From Herbaspirillum sp. ST 5-3 (lineage in GTDB: Bacteria > Pseudomonadota > Gammaproteobacteria > Burkholderiales > Burkholderiaceae_D), in assembly GCF_004804275.1 (NCBI RefSeq), contig NZ_STGI01000003.1:310001-374000 (forward strand): a stretch of 64,000 bases of DNA. The letters are read 5' to 3'. Position 1 is the stretch's first letter, and every line of letters starts with the position of its first letter. The translations under genes were made by a program, and so were the position numbers. This document shows positions 25,324-36,394 of the stretch, piece by piece. A model generated the notes under the pieces. It worked only from the letters and a program-made list of their open reading frames with translations, was not told the origin of the DNA and made no database searches.

Positions 25324-27426
25324 TCACGCAACCCGCCTCCCACCCCGCACCACCACATTCCCACCCACCCGTGAACCAATCCGCGTCACCGAAGCAGCCT
25401 GATGTGAGCCTTCCACACGAAACACCCCAACCGCCTGCATCAACTCCATCCCTTGCTGCTGCAAGGACTCCGAAGCCGCTGCAGCTTCTTCCACCAGCGC
25501 CGCATTCTCCTGCGTCACCTGGTCCATATGCACAACCGCCTGGCTGACCTGTTCGATGCCGCTGCTCTGTTCCTGCGAAGACGCGGTGATGTCGTTCATG
25601 ATGTCGGCCACACGCCTGACCGAGGCCATGATGTCTTCCATCGTCCTGCGCGCATGGCTGACTTCGGTCGATCCATGCTCGACCTGGGAAACCGATGCAT
25701 TGATCAGGTCCTTGATCTCTTTTGCGGCCGCGGCGCTGCGCTGGGCGAGGGTTCTGACCTCTGCGGCGACGACCGCGAAGCCGCGACCTTGTTCGCCGGC
25801 GCGCGCCGCTTCCACGGCGGCGTTCAGCGCCAGGATGTTGGTCTGGAATGCGATGCCGTCGATGACGCCGATGATGTCGGTGATGCGTTGCGAACTTGCG
25901 GTGATCGATTCCATGGTCCGGACTACCTGGTCCATGGCCGCGCCGCCTTCGGCCGCCGTGTCGCGCGCGCCCTCGACGAGCTTCTTGGCGCCGCGCGAAT
26001 TTTCCGCGTTGTTTTTCACGGTGGAGGTGAGTTCTTCCATGCTCGCCGCGGTTTCTTCCAGGCTGGATGCCTGGCGCTCGGTGCGCGCCGACAGGTCGGC
26101 GTTGCCGATGGCGATCTGCGCGGCGCCGGCGGCGATGCTCTCCGCGTTGCGCCGCACGCCGGCGACGATATTGGTGAGGCTGGATTTCATCACCGACAGG
26201 GCATGCAGAATCTGGCCGGTCTCGTCCTGCGAACTGCTGTCGACTTGCGCCATCAGGTTGCCGGCAGCGATCTGCTTGGCGACGTCCACCGCTGTACTCA
26301 GCGGCCGCACGATGGCGCGCGACAGGACGACGCCCATGAAGACGGCAAATCCCAATGCGAGGAGCGTTGCCGCGACGACGGTGTTGCGAATGGTGGCATA
26401 CCGGTCCGCCGCGGCTTCGGCCGCTTGTTTCGCTACCACGAGCTGGATATTCAAGAGTTCGTTGATGCCCGTTCTCACCGGCACGAATGCCGGGATCATC
26501 ACCTGGTCGTGGAGGCGCTTGACCTCTGCCATATCGTTCTTGGCGAGGGCGGCGGAAGCCGGGCTCAGGCCATTTTTCAGATAGCGCGCGTAATCGGCGG
26601 CGAACTGGTCCGCCAGACGCTTTTCATCGGTAGTGAGCATGGTGGCGGTATACGCCTTCCATTGCGCATCGATTGTGCGTCCGTTCTCGTCGATCTGCCG
26701 GCGCGCATCGCCGGCGACGCGCGGGTCGTTGCTGTCCAGCGACTCCAGCAAGGCAATATCGCTGCGATTGAGCAGTCGCACGATGGTGTCGAGCTGCCCC
26801 ATCGGTACGATACGATCCTGGTACATGCTGTCGAGGCTGCGATTGGAACTGTTCAGGCCCATCAGGCCGAGAGCGCCGATGGCGATGATGACCAGGCACA
26901 GGGCCGCCAGTACCGCGTTGATGCGGCCGCGAATATGTAGGTGCCGCAGCGACGCAAGCATGCCGGTCAGACCGGATTTGACTACCTTGCCGTGCCGGAT
27001 TTTCAGGCCTTTGGCATTGCCTTCCTTGATATGCGCATAGACGCGCGTGGCTTCCTCGATCTGCTCGCGGCTGGGCATGGTGCGCACCGAGGTGTAGCCG
27101 GTGACCGTGCCGTTTTCCCAGATCGGCGTGGCGTTGGCGAGAACCCAGTAGTGGTCGCCGTTCTTGCGGCGATTCTTCACCATGCCGGTCCAGCCATAGC
27201 CCGATTTCAGGGTCAGCCAGAAATCCTCGAAGGCTTCCACCGGCATGTCGGGGTGGCGCACGATATTGTGCGGCGCGCCGATCAGTTCGTCTTCGGTAAA
27301 TCCGCTGACTTCCACGAAGTCGCGGTTGGTGTAGGTGATGATGCCTTTCGCATTGGTACGCGAGATGAGCGACTGGTCATTGCGCAGCATGTATTCCACG
27401 CCGGTGATGGGCTGGTTGTTTCTCAT
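25324..27426 (-). CDS. Aer-like methyl-accepting chemotaxis protein with N-terminal PAS domain
   Basis: 700 aa. Residues about 20-125 form a PAS domain of the Aer type (TNAKGIITYTNRDFVEVSGF, IVRHPDMPVEAFEDFW, GYGWTGMVKNRRKNGDHYWV), which binds FAD in Aer. A first membrane helix at about 170-192, a ~160-residue four-helix-bundle region, a second helix at about 355-378, then HAMP, and a signalling domain with the hairpin EGIAFQTN-like IDGIAFQTNILALNAAVEAARAGEQGRGFAVVA. No C-terminal CheR-binding pentapeptide is present; the tail ends GGRRVA. It probably senses redox or energy state and signals to CheA/CheW encoded elsewhere. It is divergent from the AraC gene. Confidence 0.93.
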   Translation of the reverse strand: MRNNQPITGVEYMLRNDQSLISRTNAKGIITYTNRDFVEVSGFTEDELIGAPHNIVRHPDMPVEAFEDFWLTLKSGYGWTGMVKNRRKNGDHYWVLANATPIWENGTVTGYTSVRTMPSREQIEEATRVYAHIKEGNAKGLKIRHGKVVKSGLTGMLASLRHLHIRGRINAVLAALCLVIIAIGALGLMGLNSSNRSLDSMYQDRIVPMGQLDTIVRLLNRSDIALLESLDSNDPRVAGDARRQIDENGRTIDAQWKAYTATMLTTDEKRLADQFAADYARYLKNGLSPASAALAKNDMAEVKRLHDQVMIPAFVPVRTGINELLNIQLVVAKQAAEAAADRYATIRNTVVAATLLALGFAVFMGVVLSRAIVRPLSTAVDVAKQIAAGNLMAQVDSSSQDETGQILHALSVMKSSLTNIVAGVRRNAESIAAGAAQIAIGNADLSARTERQASSLEETAASMEELTSTVKNNAENSRGAKKLVEGARDTAAEGGAAMDQVVRTMESITASSQRITDIIGVIDGIAFQTNILALNAAVEAARAGEQGRGFAVVAAEVRTLAQRSAAAAKEIKDLINASVSQVEHGSTEVSHARRTMEDIMASVRRVADIMNDITASSQEQSSGIEQVSQAVVHMDQVTQENAALVEEAAAASESLQQQGMELMQAVGVFRVEGSHQAASVTRIGSRVGGNVVVRGGRRVA

Positions 27427-27616
27427 TTTTGGGAGTTGAAAGTGATGGTTAATCGGCTTTCCGGCGCAGTCGGCGATCGTTTTGCGAATGGTCCGTGCGG
27501 CAAGGAAACAACGTAGTTGTTGATTTTCGTCAAGTTAGCCTAGTTGGCTTGTAGAAAGGTTGCCGTTCGTCCAGAATGTATAACCAATCGTCCTCAATCG
27601 TTCTGATTCTCCTCGC

Positions 27617-28507
27617 ATGGATACAATCTCTACCCTTGTCGGACGTCACAACTTCAGCGCGCGTGTCTTTTACAACGGCGACTTTTGCGGCTCGAACCAT
27701 TTCCGGGAAGATGGCGCCACCGGACAACTGCATGTGGTGAAGCAGGGACCGGTGATTTTTCATCACGAAGACCAGCCTTCGCTGCATGTCGATGAACCGT
27801 CCATCGTGTTCTATCCGCGCGGACTGACGCATCTGGTCCATGTGCCCCCGACGACGTCGGCCAGGCTGTTGTGCGCGGCGATCACGTTCCAGGGTGGGAA
27901 TAACAATCCGCTGGCCAAGGCGCTGCCCGATGTTCTCGATGTCCCGCTTGCGCAGCTCGACAGCCTGAAGGGGACGCTCGACCTGCTGTTCGCCGAGGCA
28001 TCCATGGAGCAGTGCGGCCGGGAGCTGATCCTGGACAGGTTGTGTGATGTGCTGATTGTTCAGATCATGCGCCACGTGTTCCAGACCGGGAAGCTGTCGC
28101 CTTGCATGCTGGCCGGTCTGGCGGATGAGCGGCTTGCCCGCTCGCTGGTGGCGATCCACGAAAATCCGCAAGAAAACTGGACCCTTGAAAAGCTGGCGTC
28201 GCTTGCGGGCATGTCGCGCAGCAAGTTCGCCGGGTTCTTCCGCGAAGTTGTCGGCATTACGCCCGGCGAGTACATCACGCAATGGCGCATCGGATTGGCA
28301 CAACAGCTTCTGAAAAAGGGCCGGGCGGTCAAGACGGTATGCCTGGACGTGGGCTACGGCAGTCAGCCGGCATTCACGCGGGCGTTCACCGAGTACACCG
28401 GCATGTCGCCGCGGGCCTGGCTGAACGCAAACGCAGCCGGTGTCTCCGCCGGGGACAAGGCACGCTCACCCATCGGCGGCGCAGCGCCCGCCGCCGTCTT
28501 CGGGTAA
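27617..28507 (+). CDS. AraC-family transcriptional regulator with cupin sensor
   Basis: 296 aa. The N-terminal ~170 residues look like an AraC-type cupin (RVFYNGDFCGSNHF, LHVVKQGPVIFHHED, VFYPRGLTHLVHVPP). The C-terminal HTH_18 domain has both helix-turn-helix units: WTLEKLASLAGMSRSKFAGFF and KTVCLDVGYGSQPAFTRAF, followed by GMSPRAWL. It fits the 'cupin_6' AraC group. The target is unknown; the divergent chemoreceptor gene and its own promoter share the 190-base region upstream. Its last 42 bases overlap the 3' end of the convergent USP gene. Confidence 0.92.
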   Translation: MDTISTLVGRHNFSARVFYNGDFCGSNHFREDGATGQLHVVKQGPVIFHHEDQPSLHVDEPSIVFYPRGLTHLVHVPPTTSARLLCAAITFQGGNNNPLAKALPDVLDVPLAQLDSLKGTLDLLFAEASMEQCGRELILDRLCDVLIVQIMRHVFQTGKLSPCMLAGLADERLARSLVAIHENPQENWTLEKLASLAGMSRSKFAGFFREVVGITPGEYITQWRIGLAQQLLKKGRAVKTVCLDVGYGSQPAFTRAFTEYTGMSPRAWLNANAAGVSAGDKARSPIGGAAPAAVFG

Positions 28508-29338
28508 CAGCAGCACCGGACAGTGCGCGCCTCGCAGGACGGCCTTGATCAGGTGCGCGCGACCGGAACCGATGGCGCAGTGCCAGGGCAGCACGATCAT
28601 GTCGACTTCCTTCTCGCGTGCCACGCGGATCGTCTCGGCACCGGGCTCGCCGCTGGCCATCAACAGTGTCAGCTTGCCTTCGTCCACGCGCGCGCCCATG
28701 CCGCAAATGCGATCGAGGAACTCCTGTCCCCACTGCTCCCATTCGTATTGCGGATGGTCCACATAACGTGGCGTCGCCAGGCTTCCCGGCTCGGTCGGCT
28801 GACCGACGTTGGCGCCGGCGATGCGCAGCACCAGGTTTTCGATCCCGAGCGACGCGGAGCGGTTGATGATTTGCGCCAGCGCGCCCGCACAACCCGGCGT
28901 GCCATCCTGCGGCAGCAATTCCTTGCGCCAGCGCCAAGCGCTCATGTCCTTGTCCGGCGGGACGACGAGAACAGGGCACGTCACTGTCTCCAGCACTTGC
29001 CGTCCGAAGGCTGCGTCCGTATCCGCATTGCGGTCCGTCTCGTCACCGATGCGCGCCGCCAGCACCACCACGGACTGTCTTGCCGCGTCCAGCGTCCGCA
29101 TCGCGGCGTCGATCACATCGCCGGATGCTGCCTCGATGGCAATGGCATCGCGTTCTTCCTGCGGCAGGGACATGCGCTCCACGAAGTCCTGCACTGCGGG
29201 CAGATGTGCGCCGGTGGTCACGATATGCAGGCCGGCATGCGCGGTGTTCGCCACGACCCGCGCGACGGGAAACGCGGCCACGAGGCTTCGGGGATCCGCC
29301 AGCGGCAAGACGACCTGCATGGCTTTATCGGTATTCAC
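28466..29338 (-). CDS. Universal stress protein, two Usp-like halves
   Basis: 290 aa from GTG 29338, chosen because AAGGAG lies 7 bases upstream; ATG 29320 is the alternative and has no clear site. Two Usp-like halves are visible: residues about 1-140 (VVVLAARIGDETDR, VTCPVLVVPPDKD) and about 150-285 (GENLVLRIAG-like region, VDMIVLPWHCAIGSGRAHLIKAVLRGAHCPVLLLPE). The second half keeps the G-x2-G-like nucleotide loop (GSGRAHLIKAVL). The start overlaps the 3' end of the GH65 gene by 14 bases, so it is the last gene of the PGM-GH65-USP operon. It ends inside the convergent AraC gene. Confidence 0.83.
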   Translation of the reverse strand: MNTDKAMQVVLPLADPRSLVAAFPVARVVANTAHAGLHIVTTGAHLPAVQDFVERMSLPQEERDAIAIEAASGDVIDAAMRTLDAARQSVVVLAARIGDETDRNADTDAAFGRQVLETVTCPVLVVPPDKDMSAWRWRKELLPQDGTPGCAGALAQIINRSASLGIENLVLRIAGANVGQPTEPGSLATPRYVDHPQYEWEQWGQEFLDRICGMGARVDEGKLTLLMASGEPGAETIRVAREKEVDMIVLPWHCAIGSGRAHLIKAVLRGAHCPVLLLPEDGGGRCAADG

Positions 29339-31697
29339 TTGCAAGCTCCTTCCATGTCCCGTCTGTCCATTCCCAGCGCGATGTCCGGCCCGCATCCAAC
29401 AGGACTGCGGGTGCGTTGCCCACCGTGACGGGGATCGATGTTCCGTTGAGCAGTTCGATTTCCAGCTGTACGGGCCCGATGCGCAGCGCAAGCTGTCGGC
29501 CGCGCCACAGCAGCTTGAGGCGCACGGCGCGCCAGGCGGGCGGGCAATTCGGCCTCAGTGCGAGGCCGGTTTCGTTGGTGCGCAATCCCGCGAATCCGAA
29601 CACAAGCGCCTGCCACAATCCGCCGAGCGCGGCCATGTGCACGCCGCCGGAGGCGTTGCCCATGTTGTCGGCCAGGTCGATCTCGCGCGCTTGCCGGAAA
29701 TAGCGCAAAGCCATATCCATGTCGCCGATTTGCGCGGCGATCAGCGCATGCATCGCCGGGCTCAGGGAACTGCCGTGTTCCGTGCGCGGCTCGTAATAGC
29801 GGAAGCTCGCTTCCAGCATGGCGGGCGGAATCCGCTCGCCGAACAGATGCAGCAGCATCACCACATCCGCCTGCTTGACGAGCTTGCTGCGCCGGGTACG
29901 CTCGCGGCCGAGGATGATGTCGAGCGGCAGGCTGCGCGGGGCATATTGCGCAGGATCGATGTCCTCCAGCTCGAAGTAGCCCTGGAACTGCTCGATCAGA
30001 TTGCGTTCGGCATCCATGCCGGTGTACATCGCCGCGCTGACGCTGCGCCAGCGTTCAAGCTCACGGTCATCGAAGCCGATGCGCCCGGCCAGATCACGCC
30101 ATGGTTGCGGCCAGCGCTCTTTCATCATGCCGACCGTGGTGCACGCACAATCCAGATTCCATTGCGCCATCCAGTTGGTATAGGCGTTGTCATCGACTTC
30201 ATCATGGTATTCGTCCGGCCCGATGACCTTGCGGATATGGTAGCGGCCGTCTCCCTCGATCTCGCCCCGGCCGGCCCAGAACCTGGCCGTCTCGACCAGG
30301 ATTTCGGCGCCGGCATTGCACAGGAAATCGTCGTCGCCCGTGGCTTGCCAGTACTGCCAGACGGCGTAAGCGATATCGGCGCTGATGTGGTGCGCCTGCA
30401 GGCCGGTGACGACCGGCAGCACTTCACCGACCGGCGTGATCGCGTAGGGTGGCGTCACGTCCTCGCCCGAATCGGCCGATTCCCAAGCGTACAGCGCGCC
30501 GGTGTAGCCCAGTCGTCGCGCCTTGTCGCGCGCGGCCGCAAGCGTGTGGAAGCGATACATCAGCAAGGCGCGGGCGCAGGGCGGATCGGTCAGCGTATAG
30601 AAGGGCAGCAGGAAGATTTCGGTATCCCAGAAGACGTGTCCCTTGTAGCCGCTCCCGCTCAGGCCGCGCGCGCCGATGGAGACGCGTTCGTCGGCGGGAT
30701 TGACGGCGGATATCAGGTGATAGCAGGCAAAGCGGATCGCGCGCTGCGCCTCCACGTCGCCCTCGATCTCCACATCGGCCGCCTGCCAGCGTCTCGCCCA
30801 CGCTTCGACATGGCGGCGGATGGCCGGCGTGACGCCTTCCGCGAGCAGGCGTTCCAGCTGCGCGACGGCGGCTTGTTCCGGATGCGGATTGTCGCGCGAG
30901 GTATGGCAGGCTTCCAGCCAGTCGTACTGGTAGGCCTTTCCCGCTTCGACTTCCATCTGCATCACATTGTCCATCGCGCCGGCCGTGCTGCTGATGTTGA
31001 TGCGCGGCGCATGCTCGCTGGCCGTCGCGGCATTGAGCCGGGCGGCCACCGCGAGTGCGATGGTCGTGCCGGCGTGGGTGCGCCCTGCGAGGATCTGCAC
31101 CGGTCCGGAAGGGGACTCCCTGCAAGTCGTGCTCGAGGAAAAGGTCTGTGTGGCGGAACCGGGCGACTGGACAAAGCCGGAGCGAATCGCCAATGGCCCC
31201 GAATAGGTTTCCGCGGTGCACAGCGAGCTTTGCAGCAGGATGTGCCGGTCCGCCAGCGAGGCCAGGCGCAGGAAGCGGACATGAATGACGCGGCCCTCCT
31301 TGTCGCTGAAACGGAACTCGCGCCGAAAGATGCCTTGTCGCATGTCGAGCATGCGGCGGTGTCCGAGCAGCGCAAGACTTTCGGTTGCAAGGCGGTTGGG
31401 GCCGGTTGCCTGCGACAGCAGCGTCCAGCCCGGCGCGGCAACCATCTCGGGCAGGGTGGATGGCGGCACGAGGTCGAATACACCGGCGATAAATACCATG
31501 GGCGCCGATAGTGAGGTGCCGAAGGGCAAGGACCCGCGGCTGCCGAGATAGCCGTTGGCAACGGAAAACAGCGCCTCGAACTCATGCTCGCGCGTGGGCG
31601 TGAATTCATCGTCGATCATGAGCCACAAGGGATCGGTCGTGGGGGCGAACGGAGAGGAAAGGCATTCGCTCGAATCCATCATCGTGTCCTCGTTCAT
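29325..31697 (-). CDS. Glycoside hydrolase family 65 disaccharide phosphorylase
   Basis: 790 aa. GH65 marks: N-terminal EALFSVANGYLGSRGSL, the barrel motif GYKGHVFWDTEIFLLPF (about 351-367), the catalytic Glu496 in VIGPDEYHDEVDDNAYTN, and the phosphate-site motif LVKQADVVMLLHL. GH65 members phosphorolyse maltose, trehalose, kojibiose or nigerose to beta-glucose 1-phosphate plus glucose. That product is the substrate of the neighbouring beta-phosphoglucomutase, which overlaps the GH65 start by 4 bases (ATGA). Exact substrate cannot be told from sequence. A second possible start is the MMDSSE Met at 31682. No signal peptide, so cytoplasmic. Confidence 0.92.
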   Translation of the reverse strand: MNEDTMMDSSECLSSPFAPTTDPLWLMIDDEFTPTREHEFEALFSVANGYLGSRGSLPFGTSLSAPMVFIAGVFDLVPPSTLPEMVAAPGWTLLSQATGPNRLATESLALLGHRRMLDMRQGIFRREFRFSDKEGRVIHVRFLRLASLADRHILLQSSLCTAETYSGPLAIRSGFVQSPGSATQTFSSSTTCRESPSGPVQILAGRTHAGTTIALAVAARLNAATASEHAPRINISSTAGAMDNVMQMEVEAGKAYQYDWLEACHTSRDNPHPEQAAVAQLERLLAEGVTPAIRRHVEAWARRWQAADVEIEGDVEAQRAIRFACYHLISAVNPADERVSIGARGLSGSGYKGHVFWDTEIFLLPFYTLTDPPCARALLMYRFHTLAAARDKARRLGYTGALYAWESADSGEDVTPPYAITPVGEVLPVVTGLQAHHISADIAYAVWQYWQATGDDDFLCNAGAEILVETARFWAGRGEIEGDGRYHIRKVIGPDEYHDEVDDNAYTNWMAQWNLDCACTTVGMMKERWPQPWRDLAGRIGFDDRELERWRSVSAAMYTGMDAERNLIEQFQGYFELEDIDPAQYAPRSLPLDIILGRERTRRSKLVKQADVVMLLHLFGERIPPAMLEASFRYYEPRTEHGSSLSPAMHALIAAQIGDMDMALRYFRQAREIDLADNMGNASGGVHMAALGGLWQALVFGFAGLRTNETGLALRPNCPPAWRAVRLKLLWRGRQLALRIGPVQLEIELLNGTSIPVTVGNAPAVLLDAGRTSRWEWTDGTWKELASEYR

Positions 31698-32479
31698 TCG
31701 GTGCTTTCCGCAATCAGTGACAAATCGCTGACTACCACCGTCGCGCCGGCACGCGCCAGTGCGTCCGGCCGGCCGAGGCGGTCGACGCCGATCACCGCGC
31801 CGAAGCCGCCCGCACGACCGGCCTCGACGCCGGCGCTGGCATCCTCCACCACCACCGCGCGCGATGCCTCGACGCCCAGGCGGTGCGCGGCTTCAAGAAA
31901 GGTGTCGGGCGCCGGTTTTCCGCGCAATTCGCCCCGCACCAGATCAAGACCGTCGACACGAGCGTCGAACAGGTCGAGCACGCCGGCGGCCGCGAGGAAT
32001 TCGCGGCAATTGGCGCTGGAGGAAACCACCGCGATGCGGAAACCATCACGCCGCAAGGCGCGGATCAGTGCGACGGTCGACGCGTAAACCTCGACGCCGT
32101 CGCGATGGATTACATCAAGGAGCAGGGCGTTCTTTCGCTTGCCGAGGCCGGACATGGTATGCACTTCCGGCGGATCGAAAGCATCGCCTTGCGGCAACAC
32201 AATATCCCGCGATGCAAGGAAACGGCGTATTCCTTCATGACGTGGCAGGCCGTCGACGAAACGCGCATAGTCCTGCACGATGTCGAAGGGCGGTTGCTCA
32301 CGGCCGTTCTGTTTCGACCATTCCCGCAGGAAGTCGTCGAACATGGCTTTCCATGCGCGGGCATGCACGGTGGCGGTCTTGGTGACCACGCCATCGAGGT
32401 CGAACAGCACGGCGTCGAAGCGGGAACGGGTGAGGATAAAGGCCGCGTTGCCGGTGGCAGCGGTTTGAGGCATATCCAT
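31694..32479 (-). CDS. pgmB: Beta-phosphoglucomutase-like HAD hydrolase
   Basis: 261 aa from ATG 32479 (GAGGAT upstream). HAD motif I is FDAVLFDLDGVVTKTATVH with the nucleophile and acid/base Asp pair, motif II is IAVVSSSANCREFL, motif III the Lys in RGKPAPDTFLEAA, and motif IV VVVEDASAGVEAGRAGG. The cap insert (WKAMFDDFLREW, GLPRHEGIRRFLASR) fits beta-PGM. It should interconvert beta-glucose 1-phosphate and glucose 6-phosphate, completing the pathway opened by the coupled GH65 phosphorylase. It is the first gene of the operon and is divergent from the acyl-CoA synthetase gene across 206 bases. Confidence 0.9.
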   Translation of the reverse strand: MDMPQTAATGNAAFILTRSRFDAVLFDLDGVVTKTATVHARAWKAMFDDFLREWSKQNGREQPPFDIVQDYARFVDGLPRHEGIRRFLASRDIVLPQGDAFDPPEVHTMSGLGKRKNALLLDVIHRDGVEVYASTVALIRALRRDGFRIAVVSSSANCREFLAAAGVLDLFDARVDGLDLVRGELRGKPAPDTFLEAAHRLGVEASRAVVVEDASAGVEAGRAGGFGAVIGVDRLGRPDALARAGATVVVSDLSLIAESTE

Positions 32480-32685
32480 GGGACGATCCTCGGGCGGGAA
32501 TATGGATATGACTCCAAAAGCACAAAACAATTTCCGATAAGGCTGCAGTGAGGGAAATTCCATCCCCTTATCAGGGTATGCGCCTCGTCATCCGCCCGTT
32601 CGCCACCCCTTTGATGCCGATCAATAGCCCACCTCCCACCCGCGCAGGACAATGGATTGCTGACTGCAGAAGAGGAAGGATCGTC

Positions 32686-34445
<1,760 letters not shown>

Positions 34446-34449
<4 letters not shown>

Positions 34450-35423
34450 ACGCCGCCGACAAGTCCACGTCATTATCCTTCCTGACCGACATGCTGCGCA
34501 TCCGGCGCATGGAAGAGAAATCGGCGGAGCTGTACGGCAGTGGGCAAATCCGCGGCTTCCTGCACCTGTACATCGGGGAGGAAGCGGTCGCTGTCGGCGC
34601 GCTGCACGCACTCGATGCGCAGGACAATATCGTCGCAACCTATCGCGAACACGGCCACGCGCTGGTGCGCGGCGTGCCCATGAACGCGATCATGGCCGAA
34701 ATGTTCGGCAAGCGGGATGGATGCTCGCGCGGGCGCGGCGGCTCCATGCATCTGTTCGATCGCGCCACGCGCTTCTTCGGCGGCAATGCCATCGTCGGCG
34801 GCGGACTGCCGCTGGCCGTCGGTTTGGCGCTGGCTGACAAGATGCAGGATATCCGGCGCGTGAATGCCTGCTTCTTCGGCGAGGGCGCCGTCGCGGAGGG
34901 CGCCTTCCACGAATCGATGAATCTCGCCGCCTTGTGGCGCTTGCCGGTGCTTTTTCTGTGCGAGAACAACTTCTATGCGATGGGCACGGCGCTGGCGCGC
35001 TCCGAATCGCAAACCGATCTGTGCATCAAGGCGGCCAGTTACAAGATTCCCGTCATGAAGGTGGATGGCATGGACGTGCTCGCGGTGCACGAAGCGACGA
35101 AGCAGGCGGCGCAACATGTGCGCGCCGGGGAAGGCCCCTTCTTCGTCGAATTCCAGACTTACCGCTTCCGTCCGCACTCGATGTTCGATCCCGACCTGTA
35201 TCGGGACAAGGCGGAAATCGAAGAGTGGAAAAAGCGCGGACCGATTCACACGTTTTCCGCTCGCCTGAAGGAAGAGGGAAAACTGACTGAAGCGGAATTC
35301 CTGGCTATCGATGCGCAGGCCGAACAGGAAGTGCAGGCGGCCGTCGCCTTCGCCGAAGCCTCGGAATGGGAACCCGTCGAAGCGCTGATGAAGGATGTGG
35401 TGGCCCCGGAGGCGCAGCCATGA
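34446..35423 (+). CDS. 2-oxoacid/acetoin dehydrogenase E1 component, alpha subunit
   Basis: 325 aa. E1alpha features: [33 protein letters not shown] at the N-terminus, [10 protein letters not shown], and the thiamine diphosphate motif [20 protein letters not shown]...[11 protein letters not shown]. The phosphorylation-loop region [24 protein letters not shown] is typical of pyruvate or acetoin dehydrogenase E1. With the beta subunit it decarboxylates a 2-oxoacid or cleaves acetoin and transfers the acyl unit to lipoyl-E2. It overlaps the synthetase gene before it and the E1beta gene after it by 4 bases each. Confidence 0.93.
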
Positions 35424-36394
35424 AAATGAGCTATCGCGAGGCATTGCGGCAGGCGATGCGCGAAGCGCTGACCACCGATCCGCGCGTGTTCCTGATGGGC
35501 GAAGATGTCGGCAAGTACGGCGGCACGTATGCCGTCTCGAAAGGCTTCATCGAGGAATTCGGGCCGGAACGCATACGCGACACGCCGCTGTCCGAACTGG
35601 GATTCGTCGGCGCCGGCATCGGCGCGGCTCTGGGCGGCATGCGACCCATCGTGGAAGTCATGACGGTCAACTTCAGCCTGCTGGCGCTGGATCAGATCGT
35701 CAACACGGCGGCAGCCATGCGTCACATGTCGGGCGGACAGTTCAACGTGCCGATCGTGATCCGGATGGCGACCGGCGCGGGGCGGCAGGTGGCCGCGCAG
35801 CACTCGCACAGCCTGGAGGGCTGGTATGCGCACATCCCCGGCATCCGGGTGCTTGCGCCGGCCACGGTCGCCGATGCGCGCGGCATGCTCGCGCCCGCGC
35901 TGGCCGATCCCGACCCGGTCATCATTTTCGAACATGCGCAGCTCTACAACATGGAGGACGACATCGATCCGGCGGCGGCATGCGACATCCGCTTCGCCGC
36001 CGTGCGGCGCAAGGGCGCCGACCTCAGCCTGTTTGCCTATGGCGGATGCCTGCCCAAGGCAATGGATGCCGCACAAAGGCTGGCCGAGGAAGGCATCGAC
36101 GCGGAAGTGATCGACCTGCGCGTGCTGCGGCCGCTGGACATTGAAAGCATCGCTGCCTCGGTGCGCAAGACGCATCGCGCCGTCGTGGTTGACGAGGGAT
36201 GGAAAACCGGCAGCCTGTCGGCGGAAATCATGGCCTGCATCATGGAGCATGCCTTTTACGACCTCGATGCGCCGCTGGCGCGCGTATGCAGCGCGGAAGT
36301 GCCGATTCCCTATGCCCGCCACATGGAAGAAGCCGCCTTGCCGCAGCCGCACACGATCGCGGCCGTCGCGAAACAACTGATGGGCAAGACATGA
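35420..36394 (+). CDS. 2-oxoacid/acetoin dehydrogenase E1 component, beta subunit
   Basis: 324 aa from ATG 35420, which overlaps the E1alpha stop as ATGA; a longer upstream frame is unsupported. Transketolase-like pyrimidine domain: [37 protein letters not shown] with the Glu that activates thiamine diphosphate, and [36 protein letters not shown]. The C-terminal transketolase domain includes [15 protein letters not shown] and [11 protein letters not shown]. It forms the alpha2beta2 E1. The overlap with E2 continues the coupled operon. Whether the substrate is pyruvate, acetoin or a branched-chain acid is not decided by these motifs. Confidence 0.93.
   Translation: MKMSYREALRQAMREALTTDPRVFLMGEDVGKYGGTYAVSKGFIEEFGPERIRDTPLSELGFVGAGIGAALGGMRPIVEVMTVNFSLLALDQIVNTAAAMRHMSGGQFNVPIVIRMATGAGRQVAAQHSHSLEGWYAHIPGIRVLAPATVADARGMLAPALADPDPVIIFEHAQLYNMEDDIDPAAACDIRFAAVRRKGADLSLFAYGGCLPKAMDAAQRLAEEGIDAEVIDLRVLRPLDIESIAASVRKTHRAVVVDEGWKTGSLSAEIMACIMEHAFYDLDAPLARVCSAEVPIPYARHMEEAALPQPHTIAAVAKQLMGKT

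Noticed and set aside
28809-31511. A 900-codon open frame on the plus strand
   Set aside because: Antisense to the USP and GH65 genes. The GH65 strand has all catalytic motifs.
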